Both the position numbers and the translations under genes were made by a program. The notes below the pieces were generated by a model. It was not told the origin of the DNA, searched no databases, and saw only the letters and a list, made by a program, of their open reading frames with translations. A stretch of DNA of 64,000 nt, taken from contig NW_025934728.1 of NCBI RefSeq assembly GCF_000764305.2, positions 186,001 through 250,000 on the forward strand, written 5' to 3'. Position 1 is the stretch's first letter. Every line of letters begins with the position of its first letter. This document shows, piece by piece, positions 57,401 to 64,000 of this stretch. Origin of the DNA: Hyalella azteca. Its lineage: Eukaryota > Arthropoda > Malacostraca > Amphipoda > Hyalellidae.

Positions 57401-57524
57401 GATCGCCGCTCACTCGCCGCTCCTGCGCAGGTGACGGCGCAGGCGCTGCTGCAGGTCTGCCCTAACCTCATGGCCAGCGTCGGCGCCGCCTGCCACTCTG
57501 CCGGCGCTCCGGAGTACAAGAATA
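51389..57524 (+). CDS. SCLY: Selenocysteine lyase (partial), eight exons found
   Basis: Exons 51389-51469, 51790-52029, 52487-52619, 53269-53416, 54347-54455, 54824-54945, 56231-56392 and 57431-57524 encode a class V aminotransferase fold (NifS family) that releases selenium from L-selenocysteine using PLP. Landmarks in order: [38 protein letters not shown] (cofactor aspartate), LTGHK (Schiff-base lysine), [33 protein letters not shown], and ASVGAACHS (loop with the catalytic cysteine). These order and match mammalian SCLY rather than bacterial IscS. All adjacent exon phases agree except between the second and third exons, where about 70 residues, including the conserved VEH histidine, are missing. 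The last exon(s) (family ending, about 50 residues) are also not found. Exons are GC-rich against AT-rich flanks. Nearly every intron starts with a repeat built from its own donor. Confidence 0.92.
51605..51775 (+). repeat. 13-14-bp ATTACCGACACCCC array before SCLY exon 2
   Basis: About 12 units of CATTACCGACACC(C/A) end some 15 bases before the acceptor of exon 2, so here the array is anchored at the 3' end of the intron. Confidence 0.88.
51790..52029 (+). CDS. SCLY: SCLY exon 2
   Basis: Acceptor CCCCCCCAG; 80 codons in phase 0, including [12 protein letters not shown] and [12 protein letters not shown]; donor [17 protein letters not shown] and the glycine-rich TSGGTE are signature segments of the NifS/SCLY fold. 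Confidence 0.92.
52027..52379 (+). repeat. 18-bp donor-anchored array in SCLY intron 2
   Basis: The unit GAG|GTCAGTGGGTCAAGT contains the last codon of exon 2 and its donor, repeated about 19 times. The period is six codons and the exon frame stays open for about 14 units. Variants GGGTCGAGT and GGGTCACGT form internal blocks, indicating stepwise expansion. Confidence 0.95.
52381..52508 (+). repeat. Duplicated acceptor and first bases of SCLY exon 3
   Basis: TATCGTTGATGTTTAATGAG through CCCCCAG|AGCTGACGGTGG is present twice with an offset of 71 bases (52381 and 52452). Only the second copy leads into the full exon. Confidence 0.92.
52487..52619 (+). CDS. SCLY: SCLY exon 3 (found), around ANNESG
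   Basis: Two bases, 43 codons and two bases: [18 protein letters not shown], then [20 protein letters not shown]. The donor GCGAG|GTGTGT gives an arginine codon with exon 4 and restores the family's PVPE-I-x-x-R spacing. Its incoming phase needs one base from the previous exon, but exon 2 ends in phase 0, further proof of a missing exon. Confidence 0.88.
52600..52682 (+). repeat. 21-bp donor-anchored array in SCLY intron 3
   Basis: The unit GTGGCGAG|GTGTGTGGCGCA (with AG/GG variants) includes the last eight exonic bases and the donor, about four copies. The period is seven codons and the frame stays open. Confidence 0.9.
52683..52865 (+). repeat. 49-bp repeat, locus 2 (inverted relative to 38.5 kb)
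   Basis: Three full copies of GTATCCAGGATACTTATGGC...GTTGGGGCGC plus a partial copy starting at 52831. They end with CTTATCGTGTCAGGATAAT, which matches the 38.45-kb edge. Confidence 0.92.
53040..53268 (+). repeat. Degenerate ~19-bp array ending at the SCLY exon 4 acceptor
   Basis: GTATGGCTGATATGTAATT-type units recur about ten times and run up to TGTAATTGTATGTTACAG, the acceptor itself. Confidence 0.8.
53269..53416 (+). CDS. SCLY: SCLY exon 4 with PLP lysine
   Basis: One base completes the split arginine codon, then [29 protein letters not shown] and [12 protein letters not shown]. The aspartate and glutamine of HTDASQ contact the cofactor in this family, and the terminal HK carries the Schiff-base lysine. 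Donor AAG|GTGTGT. Confidence 0.92.
53405..53668 (+). repeat. 9-bp donor-anchored array with captured exon sequence, SCLY intron 4
   Basis: GAGGGGTGT-type 9-bp units start at the donor and stay open in the exon frame for about 84 codons. At about 53468-53517 a copy of part of exon 4 (CTCAACGTCGACGTCGACGA then TCTGGGCGTGGACT) sits inside the array. Confidence 0.92.
53735..53848. repeat. 22-bp ACTACTAGGGAGATCATATT array, 5 copies
   Basis: Near-identical units inside SCLY intron 4, not touching a splice site. Confidence 0.92.
54158..54322 (+). repeat. ~82-bp tandem duplication before SCLY exon 5
   Basis: GTTTAGTTACCACAAGCGCT through TTGTACAATAAGTTAGAAT occurs twice and ends about 24 bases before the exon 5 acceptor. 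Confidence 0.9.
54347..54455 (+). CDS. SCLY: SCLY exon 5
   Basis: Acceptor [29 protein letters not shown] and [12 protein letters not shown], ending CCTG|GTGAGT in phase 1. This region packs around the cofactor lysine (GHK|FYGP junction conserved). Confidence 0.92.
54431..54616 (+). repeat. 33-bp donor-anchored array, SCLY intron 5
   Basis: Each unit is 23 exonic bases (CCAGGAGAGAGGGATACGGC plus CTG) and ten intronic (GTGAGTGGGG). Five intact donors CTG|GTGAGT result, all in the same phase. The period is 11 codons and the frame stays open through all units. Confidence 0.95.
54660..54823 (+). repeat. AT-rich run with duplicated acceptor of SCLY exon 6
   Basis: ATAATATAAT microsatellite-like sequence surrounds AACATGGTTAG|GCACGGAGAA at 54731-54751. 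This is a diverged copy of the true acceptor and exon start AACATGGCAG|GCACGGAGAA. Confidence 0.85.
54824..54945 (+). CDS. SCLY: SCLY exon 6
   Basis: Two bases complete the glycine, then [20 protein letters not shown] and a helical stretch ending YLETCLK|. The ENTxxIAGLG segment is conserved in SCLY/IscS proteins. Donor AAG|GTGCGC. Confidence 0.92.
54931..55309 (+). repeat. 21-bp donor-anchored array, SCLY intron 6 (runs into gap)
   Basis: The unit GTGCGCGAGACCTGCCTTAA plus G includes 15 exonic bases and the donor CTTAAG|GTGCGC. At least 15 copies are visible before the N run. The first three units hold the exon frame; a short unit near 55010 then shifts it. Confidence 0.95.
55310..56069. 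other. Assembly gap, 760 N
   Basis: Sequence unknown. Different arrays flank it on each side, so the gap probably hides more repeats. The open frames predicted across it are meaningless. Confidence 0.99.
56070..56230 (+). repeat. 22-bp CTGTCACAGCTGACACTCTC array ending at the SCLY exon 7 acceptor
   Basis: About seven units of CTGTCACAGCTGACACTCTC plus GC; the last unit, CTCTCGCCTGCTACAG, is the working acceptor. Each unit contains the acceptor-like CTGTCACAG. Confidence 0.93.
56231..56392 (+). CDS. SCLY: SCLY exon 7
   Basis: 54 codons in phase 0: [10 protein letters not shown] continues the family's helix, then a variable stretch and [14 protein letters not shown]| (the LPNT-x-x-x-F motif). 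Confidence 0.9.
56376..56745 (+). repeat. Donor-containing repeats, SCLY intron 7
   Basis: TTCAACTACCCACAG|GTGCC recurs at 56506-56520 and 56700-56714 as ATTCAACTACCCACAG|GTGC. A ~44-bp unit ACACTTCATTTCTTCCTCTT plus TTGTTAATTGTCGTT repeats between them. Confidence 0.9.
56750..57430. other. SCLY intron 7, remaining AT-rich part
   Basis: A ~99-codon frame at 56879-57178 has no family resemblance. Nothing else recognised. Confidence 0.35.
57431..57524 (+). CDS. SCLY: SCLY exon 8 with catalytic cysteine loop
   Basis: Acceptor [31 protein letters not shown] then [11 protein letters not shown], donor AATA|GTGAGT. The cysteine of GAACHS is the active-site residue. The family continues with about 50 further residues that I cannot find downstream. 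Confidence 0.92.
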
Positions 57525-57652
57525 GTGAGTGGTGTGAGGGGTGAGTGGTGTGAGGGGTGAGTGGTGTGAGGGGTGAGTGGTGTGAGGGGTGAGTGGTGTG
57601 TGGGGGTGGTGAGTGGTGTGAGGGGTGAGTGGTGTGTGGGGGTGGTGAGTGG
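57525..57652 (+). repeat. 16-bp donor-anchored array, SCLY intron 8
   Basis: GTGAGTGGTGTGAGGG repeats about seven times starting at the donor. The period is not divisible by three, unlike the other SCLY donor arrays. Confidence 0.93.
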
Positions 57653-57699
57653 TGCTGAAAATTTTCACATCGCTGGTCAAAATTCATAGTCATTCAACT

Positions 57700-57960
57700 T
57701 GCATGAACGATGGTCCCGGCGGAAAGCAGAGCTGGTGGCAAGACCACGCTGGTCCTCTGGGTCTGCCGTATTCGGATGACTTATCCGGCCAAGTTAGACG
57801 ACCAGGGTAAGAGAAATACTGATTTAGGCGAGAAGATAACTAGCGGACTGCAGCGTCGGAGGGGAATCCAAAGGCCTGTCTAGACAGACACGACAGCCGC
57901 GTCCAGCCCCGCCCGTTCAGAGAGACGGCTCAATTACGAGTGAGCCGACCAACGGTAGTT
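57700..57960. other. GC-rich island of unknown nature
   Basis: It contrasts with AT-rich flanks. A 57-codon frame from ATG at 57710 (starting MVPAESRAGGKTTLVLWVCR) includes a donor-like CAGGGTAAGAG. It does not match the expected SCLY C-terminus. It could be a TE piece or an unrelated exon. Confidence 0.25.
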
Positions 57961-58234
57961 CAATTTCTCAAGGGTAGTTCAATTTCTCAAGGATGATGAT
58001 GATAGTGATGATAGTGATGTGTGATGTGCTCTGATGATGATGGTGATCTGTGATGTGTTATGATGGCGATATGTGATGGTAGCGATCATCACCATCAGCG
58101 ATAATACCCTGAAGCTGGATTAAGTAATAGTGAAGCAGGATCAGTTACCAGGCTTGTGATGGTGGCAGGATTCTCAGTTTATGTCACGCAAGATCCCAGT
58201 TAACGAGTACTCTGCTATCTTTGTTTATCTTCTG
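57960..58234. other. Non-coding stretch with GATGATGRTGATG runs
   Basis: Low-complexity GATGATGATAGTGATG-type sequence (about 57990-58090) and no gene. Confidence 0.4.
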
Positions 58235-58491
58235 AAAAATTAAAAGCGAAGAAAACTCAAAAAAAAATTCAGCGTTTCTCTATTGAAAACGTTTCGGAGA
58301 CCAGCTCCATCGTCAGCTCGATAAATCTAGAACACAGATACTGTACTACAGTCCGAAAATACCACGGTAACTGTATTTTTTTGACTGTATTCGTGTTGTA
58401 GATTTATCGAACTGACGATGGAGCTGGTCTCCGAAACGTTTTCAATAGAGAAACGCTGCATTTTTGTGGAGTTTTCTTCGCTTTTAAATTT
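58235..58491. mobile_element. Foldback element, ~95-bp arms
   Basis: Arms beginning TAAAAGCGAAGAAAACTC and ending near GATAAATCTAGAACAC are inverted around a ~55-base centre. Each arm holds CTGACGATGGAGCTGGTCTC CGAAACG (read outward), reminiscent of the hammerhead-type motifs of Penelope-like elements. The family is not certain. Confidence 0.65.
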
Positions 58492-58499
58492 CTAGTGAG

Positions 58500-58919
58500 A
58501 TTCAAGCAATCTAAGTTACATTATTACTTGTTTATCTTCATCTTGCGTACGTTTCTCCTCGTTATCTTTTTATTTGATGCTGTGCTCTTTGATAATGTAG
58601 AGTCACTTGCTCTGTATTATAATGTAAAAGCTTTTTTTTTCACTGTGGGTGTATGATGTAGAAACTCTTTTTACTGTACACTGAAAGTTGACGTTGTTAG
58701 AGGAGATGTGTTACAAGGACTAAGAAATCCAGCATAATTGTTACGTTGGTTCAAATAAAACTGAATGTAGTAAACGTTTACGTTGCTAGCGTTATTTATG
58801 AAGACATTAAAGTAATGTGGTGCCTTCGTCTTGTGGTCTTCCAAATATGACAGTCCTAATAATTAATAAGTGCAATCCTTCGTCAGCGAACCGCTGCACT
58901 TGGATGTAGTTTTTACGTA
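58500..58919. other. AT-rich stretch, nothing recognised
   Basis: No SCLY C-terminal exon or other gene recognised. Confidence 0.35.
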
Positions 58920-59115
58920 TTTTTTTAGCGCATTTTCTCATTTATGGAAAAAAACACTATTGTGCTCGCCATGTCCGTCTGTCTGTTCGTCCGTCTGTCT
59001 GTCCGTCCGTCCGTCCGTCTGTCCGTCTGTCCGTCCGTGACCTCAAGTTTCCGTCGACGAGAAAATGCGCTCTCTGTCACTCACTGCAGTGAGTACTGAG
59101 TTATATTTTTTTAAG
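58920..59115 (-). mobile_element. (GGACAGAC)n-containing interspersed repeat, copy g
   Basis: Complete copy: TTTAGCGCATTTTCTCATTT, a (GTCCGTCT)n core of about 65 bp, CGTCGACGAGAAAATGCGC, CACTCACTGCAGTGAGTACT and an AT-rich end. Confidence 0.7.
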
Positions 59116-59454
59116 AACCTGCCTTGTTTTTCTCTTATTGAGATAATTGTAAGAAAATGTTCTAGCAGAATGTACATAAAGTTAGATAATAGAAGTATGA
59201 TGTTCCTCAGGTACTTTTACACTTGAATCAACGCTGGAATAGGAATAGGGGGATTGATGCATTGCCTTCTACCTATTAGAACTTGATTTTTTTATTTAAT
59301 TTAAAGGGAAATAATTATTAAATTAAATAATGAAGGGTCTTAGCATCGCTTGCTTTCAATTTAATTATTTGTGGATTTGCCGTGAATTTCTTCCTGTGTT
59401 TAGTTAACTTTTATTTTTGTGTGCAATCTGTTGATTTTTCGTGGATATATGATT

Positions 59455-59605
59455 TCCTGACATGTTGACATGTTCATATAACGCAGGTGCCTTCATACTT
59501 CATTTCCTGACATGGTGACATGTTCATATAACGCAGGTGCCTTCATACTTCATTTCCTGACATGTTGACATGTTCATATAACACATTTGCCTTCATACTT
59601 GGTCT
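59455..59605. repeat. ~50-bp tandem repeat, 3 copies
   Basis: Copies share ATTTCCTGACATG and TGACATGTTCATATAACGCA followed by GGTGCCTTCATACTT. CGCAG|GTGCCTTCATACTTC resembles the donor region of SCLY exon 7. Confidence 0.85.
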
Positions 59606-59950
59606 AAATTCTCTCGATTGCTTTTAAATATTTTTCTGCACTTTTGGTTCAGTTAATTATTTCTAATGGAGGATTCTTGACGTAGCATTGCAAGATCATT
59701 GAAAAATGTATTTACTTGCTGTCAATTTTCTTCGTTAAATTAATTTAAAAAGATATTGAGATGGCTCAAAATAGCAGTGATTTTTCTGCGTACCGATGAA
59801 ATTTTAATTAAAAAATTTTAATTTTAATTTAAATTTTTTAATCAAGTTTTTGTTGGTACTGAGCCAAACATTTCAGATGACTAGACTCGCGAAATATTAC
59901 GTTTGTGTGCAAAATGTTGAATCGCCGACATGCTGGTCACAACTGAACAT
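59606..59950. other. AT-rich stretch, nothing recognised
   Basis: No feature supported. Confidence 0.35.
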
Positions 59951-60168
59951 CTGGGCCCATACTTTCAAAACTCGCTAAGTGAACGTAAGTACTTACGCTC
60001 TATTTTCTTGTCTATGATTGGTGGATACTTTCAAAGCTCGCTATGTGAACGTAAGTACTTACGCTCTATTTTCTTGTCTATGATTGGTGGATTTTGCTTG
60101 AAAGGCCGTCAATGATTGGCTGATGAACTTACGATCTCTTCACTTTTTTTTTTAAAGTATGGCCCCTG
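59951..60168. mobile_element. MITE, hAT-like ends (family copy 5, internal duplication)
   Basis: Ends CTGGGCCCATACTTTC and AAAGTATGGCCCCTG. A ~68-bp segment containing CGTAAGTACTTACGCTCTAT is duplicated in tandem, making this copy 218 bp. Confidence 0.8.
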
Positions 60169-60169
60169 A

Positions 60170-60764
60170 TCCATGATACGCATAGCGAGTGCGTGGCAAT
60201 ACATTTATGGCCGCTCACGAAAGCTCTGGACTTGGAGTATTTTATTGATATAATTTTAGATGTTATTAGTATGCCAGTATATATGTATATTTAGTCTGTA
60301 ATTATCTTAAAATCGCTAAAATAAAGAGTAATTATCGTTAAATGGCCAGCATTAAAAGTAATCTATTTTCGTATCTTAAATTTCTTCGTATCTTCACTAT
60401 CTTTGTATTGGCATCGCTCAAAACTCTCATAATACAAAACTCAAAATTTTGACTTATTTACCATCGTGAAGACAAATGCTAACAAATATTACACAACTGT
60501 TGAACATAAACTATTATTTTGTACCTAATTGCAACTGAATTTTCAACAATTAACGCCCTTGATCCCGGAAAATTCAATGCCTCAGAGGTTTATTTTTCCG
60601 CTCCAGATAAACTAGAACAATTTGATGTTCTTTCATTTAAATCCTTTCATTTGTTCTGCCTTGTGAAGAAGCACCGCTTGGAATTTTGAATTCTTTCAAT
60701 CATTGCATTGGCTACATCGTTTATCCGATTCGGTTCTCACGCCCTCAGCCCTCCTTCCATCCCC
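60170..60764. other. AT-rich stretch, nothing recognised
   Basis: No gene, RNA gene or mobile element recognised. Confidence 0.35.
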
Positions 60765-60880
60765 AACTTATAACCAGGCGCCGAAGTTCCCTAACTTATA
60801 ACCAGGCGCCGAAGTTCCCTAACTTATAACCAGGCGCCGAAGTTCTCTAGCTTATAACCAGGCGCCGAAGTTCCCCGAGC
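60765..60880. repeat. 28-bp CTAACTTATAACCAGGCGCC array, 4 copies
   Basis: The unit is CTAACTTATAACCAGGCGCC plus GAAGTTCC; near-perfect. Confidence 0.92.
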
Positions 60881-61525
60881 TAAAACAAATGTACAGATGT
60901 CAGGGACATCGCTGCTGGACTTTTCTGCAATGGAGGGAATGAAAAGTTGTGTGCTGGTCTGCATAGTTTATTTCTATGAGTGTACAGGCCAGAGTGACTG
61001 ATTTGACAAACTGAGTCGTAAGTCCATGCATGACTGAGCACAATTTTTAGCTGTAAAATTCAATCGGTAGCAACTCATTCATCTCTCGAAATGTAGGGAA
61101 ACTCGACTCTTTTGAAGGTTATTATTTGTGTGAATCAAAGAAAATTAGACGGCTTGCTATCGTACACAGCTTGTCGAATGGAGAAGTTTCCTTGCGGCGA
61201 GTTTGAAATTCTGATTTTAGACGAGAAATTTGCGTTATGCCTTTTTACGGGTACACAATTTTTATCACTTATAGCATAGTAAACGATTAAGCATTAACAA
61301 ACCTAATTTACATGATATTACGTAGGTATTGTATACATATCAATTACAACTTCAATAGAAACAACGAATTGCAACTCCAATAGAAACAGATGGGCCGCGT
61401 CACTCTGCATGCCCCTAGTCAATGCACAGAACATTCAAGCTTATTTATTATAGGACAACAAATGGGGCAAGCATATCAGGCATACGTTCGAAATTATGCG
61501 TGGCGCTTGGACGTCTTCAAAGTCG
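60881..61525. other. Intergenic stretch, nothing recognised
   Basis: Short frames only, no family resemblance. Confidence 0.35.
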
Positions 61526-61526
61526 C

Positions 61527-61618
61527 GAAGAATTGATCGCTGAACTCGTGTTGATCGAAGAATTGATCGCTGAACTCGTGTTGATCGAAGAATTGATCGC
61601 TGAACTCGTGTTCTCTCG
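61527..61618. repeat. 30-bp array, 3 copies
   Basis: The unit is GAATTGATCGCTGAACTCGT plus GTTGATCGAA, ten codons long and open in several frames. Confidence 0.9.
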
Positions 61619-61667
61619 CAGCTGAAGCTCGAAGCAACGCGAGAGGACGGCATGATTTTACAATGTT

Positions 61668-61962
61668 ACAGTGGTGGACTGAGGCGCCTTACAGTGTGGA
61701 CATAAAGTAAACTGTGGTGCCTTACAGTGTGGATATCAGGTGGACTGTTGCGCCTTACAGTGTGAACACCAGGTGGACTGTGGTGCCTTATAGTGTGGAC
61801 GTCAGATGGACTGAGGCGCCTTACAGTGTGGACGTCAGGTGGACTGAGGCGCCTTACAGTGTGGACATCAGGTGGACTGTTGCGCCTTACGGTGTGGACA
61901 TCTGGTGGACTGTGGTGCCTTACAGTGTGGACATCTGGTGGACTGTTGCGCCTTGTAGCAAC
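61668..61962. repeat. 33-bp array, about 9 copies
   Basis: The unit contains GTGGACTGAGGCGCCTTACA and GTGTGGACATCAG, alternating GAGGCG, TTGCG and GTGGTG variants. The period is 11 codons. Confidence 0.92.
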
Positions 61963-61969
61963 GCGTGGA

Positions 61970-62864
61970 CCATCAGTTGCAGCCAAAGTCCCATGAAGGT
62001 CCGTGGTTGGCAGTAGCCACGTCCGTAAATTGTAACAAGCCGGTCGGTTTAGTCGGTGAACTCATCGTCTTGTCGGCAAGTAAAGCCATCCGTTAAGGTA
62101 AGTCTGTTGGTGACATCTTGCGAAAAAGAAACTTCACTGAAGAGGGAATTTTTGACGTCATATTTGAGTGCAGTCCCAATTATTGACGTCAGAATAGAGT
62201 TCAGTTCTAAAAAGGCGGAAGGAATGCGTCCCGGAATTGCTCCGTTAAAGGAGTCACGCGTTCGCTTGTTCAATCAATTCGCTCATTCCCTATAACGTGC
62301 ACCACTTTAGAAAAGGCACGTTCAGAAGATTGTCATTAGAAATATTCTTGTTGTTTTATTTTTTAGTTTAAGTGGAACAGATGGAATTGCACGTAATAAA
62401 ACACAGAGTGGAGCATGAAAGCATGAGCAAGTACAGGACTATTGGGGTGCGGTGACAGATGTCAAACTCGTTGCAGTCTTCAGTATTCTGAAAAGGGTTA
62501 TAAATTTGGTTTCTAAATCAATTTTTCACTTTAGCCTTTAATTGTTAAATCATTTAACCTTTAGACGATATAAAATATGATTATTAATGGTGTTCGATAA
62601 GTGGACAAGTGAAAACGTTTGTCTGAAAATAACGAATTGCCAAGTTTCAGAGTAGCCTTTCGCGTCCACAATAAATGAATTTCCAACCTCACAATTTTTT
62701 GCTTAAATCATTCAGCACTTTGATACCCAAGCCAATAACTTAACCGATAACTTCGATCCTTTAGATCATAGACCTTATTCTTTGAGGATAAGTACATATT
62801 TTAAATCACAAACAAACGTAACTTATAAAAAAGTATTCTAAATTTTGCGGAATTTTCTGCGATC
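61970..62864. other. Intergenic stretch downstream of the minus-strand secreted-protein gene
   Basis: A 74-79-codon frame pair at 62049-62295 shadows itself on both strands. The part 62600-62864 would be the 3' untranslated region of the gene ending at 62865. Confidence 0.3.
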
Positions 62865-63851
62865 TCATTTGCCGAACATACCAGTGAATTTTTTCCAATA
62901 CCCGCCACCTCCTTTTCCTTTTCCACTAGGCCTGTGACTAGGTCGAAGGGGTATGACGACTGCCGAGGTCAGATAAGGGGTCGGTGGTGGTCCGTAACTG
63001 GCGGGCGGAGGACCATAGCTCTGATGTGCAGGTCTGTAGGGTTTGGGTGGTGGTCCGTGCACCTTTAGTGGAGCACCGTACGATACGGCAGGAGGCCCGT
63101 ATGAATTAAAATTAGATCCATAGGGAATGGATCCATGTGATATCGGCTTAAAACCTCCCGAGCTGCCTATGGATACACTAGAGTGGGCTGATCCATGGCT
63201 ACTGTGGACAGAACCGAAGTTATGTAGTTTAGGTTTAGATGGAACATCGTAGCCGATGACTGAGTCGTGTTTTACTGGGCCGAAATCTCCAAGAGCAAAG
63301 TCCGAGTACCCAGTTGAGAGTTTGTGCCCTTTGGAGTGAGGTGCTCCGTATTGGACGTCGAATCCACCGTGCAGGATCTCCTGGTGAGGTACAACGCCGG
63401 CATCGTGCTTGAACCCATCACCTGTTTTGCCGAAATCTATACCACCTCCAAAGTCGAGATGCACATCGGCTGGTTTTCCAACATCTATTTGGACCCCGTG
63501 AGGTTTTCCAAAGTCCAAGCTTGATTCAAAGCCTCCTTGAATCTTCCCGAAATCAAAATCGGATCCAAATCCCCCTTTCAGTCCAGTTGAGTCAAAATCA
63601 ATACCGGACTCGAATCCACCATGGGGTTTCCCAAAATCCAAGTCAGACCCTAATCCAGGTTTGCCGAAATTGAAATCAGAGCCAAAACTATTGAAATCTC
63701 CGCCGAGATCATTCAAGCTTGGCAGCGGGGGACCCACGTTGAGGAGCTGGGTGTTGGCAGGCTGTCCGGCCACCGCCCCACCAGGGTTCTGGAAATGTTC
63801 TCGCGTGCCAGGTGGCAGGTCTAGAGGCTGGAGGTGCTCTTCAACGCCAAA
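62865..63851 (-). CDS. Terminal exon of a glycine/YGPP-rich secreted structural protein
   Basis: About 328 codons end in TGA at 62865-62867. The exon starts at an acceptor read on the minus strand as TTTTTGCAATTTCAG, then [15 protein letters not shown]. The N-terminal half has repeats of a [15 protein letters not shown] type (about residues 60-150). The middle is Ser/His/Gly-rich ([16 protein letters not shown]). The C-terminal third has [13 protein letters not shown] and ends with a basic glycine patch ([13 protein letters not shown]). This composition resembles cuticular or other extracellular matrix proteins of arthropods, where YGPP-type repeats are common; no chitin-binding domain is seen. 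The signal peptide must be in an upstream exon beyond 63863, probably past the window. Confidence 0.75.
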   Translation of the reverse strand, partial: FGVEEHLQPLDLPPGTREHFQNPGGAVAGQPANTQLLNVGPPLPSLNDLGGDFNSFGSDFNFGKPGLGSDLDFGKPHGGFESGIDFDSTGLKGGFGSDFDFGKIQGGFESSLDFGKPHGVQIDVGKPADVHLDFGGGIDFGKTGDGFKHDAGVVPHQEILHGGFDVQYGAPHSKGHKLSTGYSDFALGDFGPVKHDSVIGYDVPSKPKLHNFGSVHSSHGSAHSSVSIGSSGGFKPISHGSIPYGSNFNSYGPPAVSYGAPLKVHGPPPKPYRPAHQSYGPPPASYGPPPTPYLTSAVVIPLRPSHRPSGKGKGGGGYWKKFTGMFGK

Positions 63852-63863
63852 CTGAAATTGCAA

Positions 63864-64000
63864 AAATTAGTTAAAGCTTTCGATGAGGTTGTGGGCATGA
63901 GGTGAATTTTTCAAGGCACTATAAAATATACAATTTTTTTATCTAATGTCAGATTCCATGAGCAGTGAGAAATCAGTTTCTGCGCACCTAGCTTTTAGGA
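63864..64000. other. Intron of the minus-strand gene, to window end
   Basis: AT-rich, no further exon recognised. Confidence 0.4.

Noticed and set aside
57700..57880. SCLY C-terminal exon
   Set aside because: The frame lacks the expected LLS-x-GV-P...A-x-x-RLSVGR-type motifs.

Overview
The window looks like a piece of a large, AT-rich, repeat-laden animal genome, most likely an arthropod and possibly a crustacean. The evidence is short exons with GT/AG introns, degenerate Tc1/mariner and hAT-type elements, MITEs, a retrotransposon gag remnant, a tRNA-related SINE-like repeat, a glycine/YGPP-rich cuticle-like protein, and dozens of minisatellites. The species call is an inference. The sequence is a draft assembly: it has a 760-bp N gap, three single-N joins, and uncut Nextera mate-pair junction adapter near 7.65 and 27.8 kb.

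Layout. 1-28.9 kb: mostly non-coding, with minisatellites, five copies in the whole window of a ~150-bp MITE, seven copies of a (GGACAGAC)n-containing interspersed repeat, a decayed Tc1-like element (12.8-14.0 kb), a hAT-like element (24.3-25.2 kb), a gag remnant split by a MITE (25.3-26.5 kb), and one candidate signal-peptide exon on the minus strand (9.65-9.72 kb). 28.9-33.0 kb: four exons of a type II membrane glycosyltransferase of the alpha-1,4-N-acetylglucosaminyl/galactosyltransferase (A4GALT-like, DXD) family; the C-terminal part is not found and the last exon runs into a ~62-copy 23-bp array. 35.0-35.9 kb: a second, shorter Tc1-like copy. 40.2-50.9 kb: a candidate 5' exon, a short start exon and one giant 4.2-kb exon of an unrecognised Ser/Thr-rich, probably nuclear protein. 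51.4-57.5 kb: eight exons of selenocysteine lyase (SCLY), one internal segment and the C-terminal exon(s) missing. 62.9-63.9 kb: terminal exon of a secreted, repetitive glycine/proline-rich protein on the minus strand.

The most striking signal is the way the tandem repeats sit on the genes. In SCLY, seven of the eight introns downstream of recognised exons begin with a tandem array whose unit includes the 5' splice site itself, often with the last 8-23 exonic bases. The same occurs at three of four donors in the glycosyltransferase. Five consecutive SCLY donor arrays have periods divisible by three (18, 21, 9, 33, 21 bp) and continue the host reading frame without a stop for several units. 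At least three acceptor sites are also tandemly duplicated. I call these splice-site-anchored tandem repeats. They suggest that short segments spanning exon-intron junctions are being amplified, giving many equivalent donors that may be frame-neutral.

The two enzyme genes are functionally independent as far as the sequence shows: SCLY recycles selenium from selenocysteine in the cytosol, while the glycosyltransferase would act in the Golgi. The large protein gene lies directly upstream of SCLY on the same strand, and its last donor is phase-compatible with an acceptor inside SCLY exon 1, so a read-through fusion transcript is possible but unproven.
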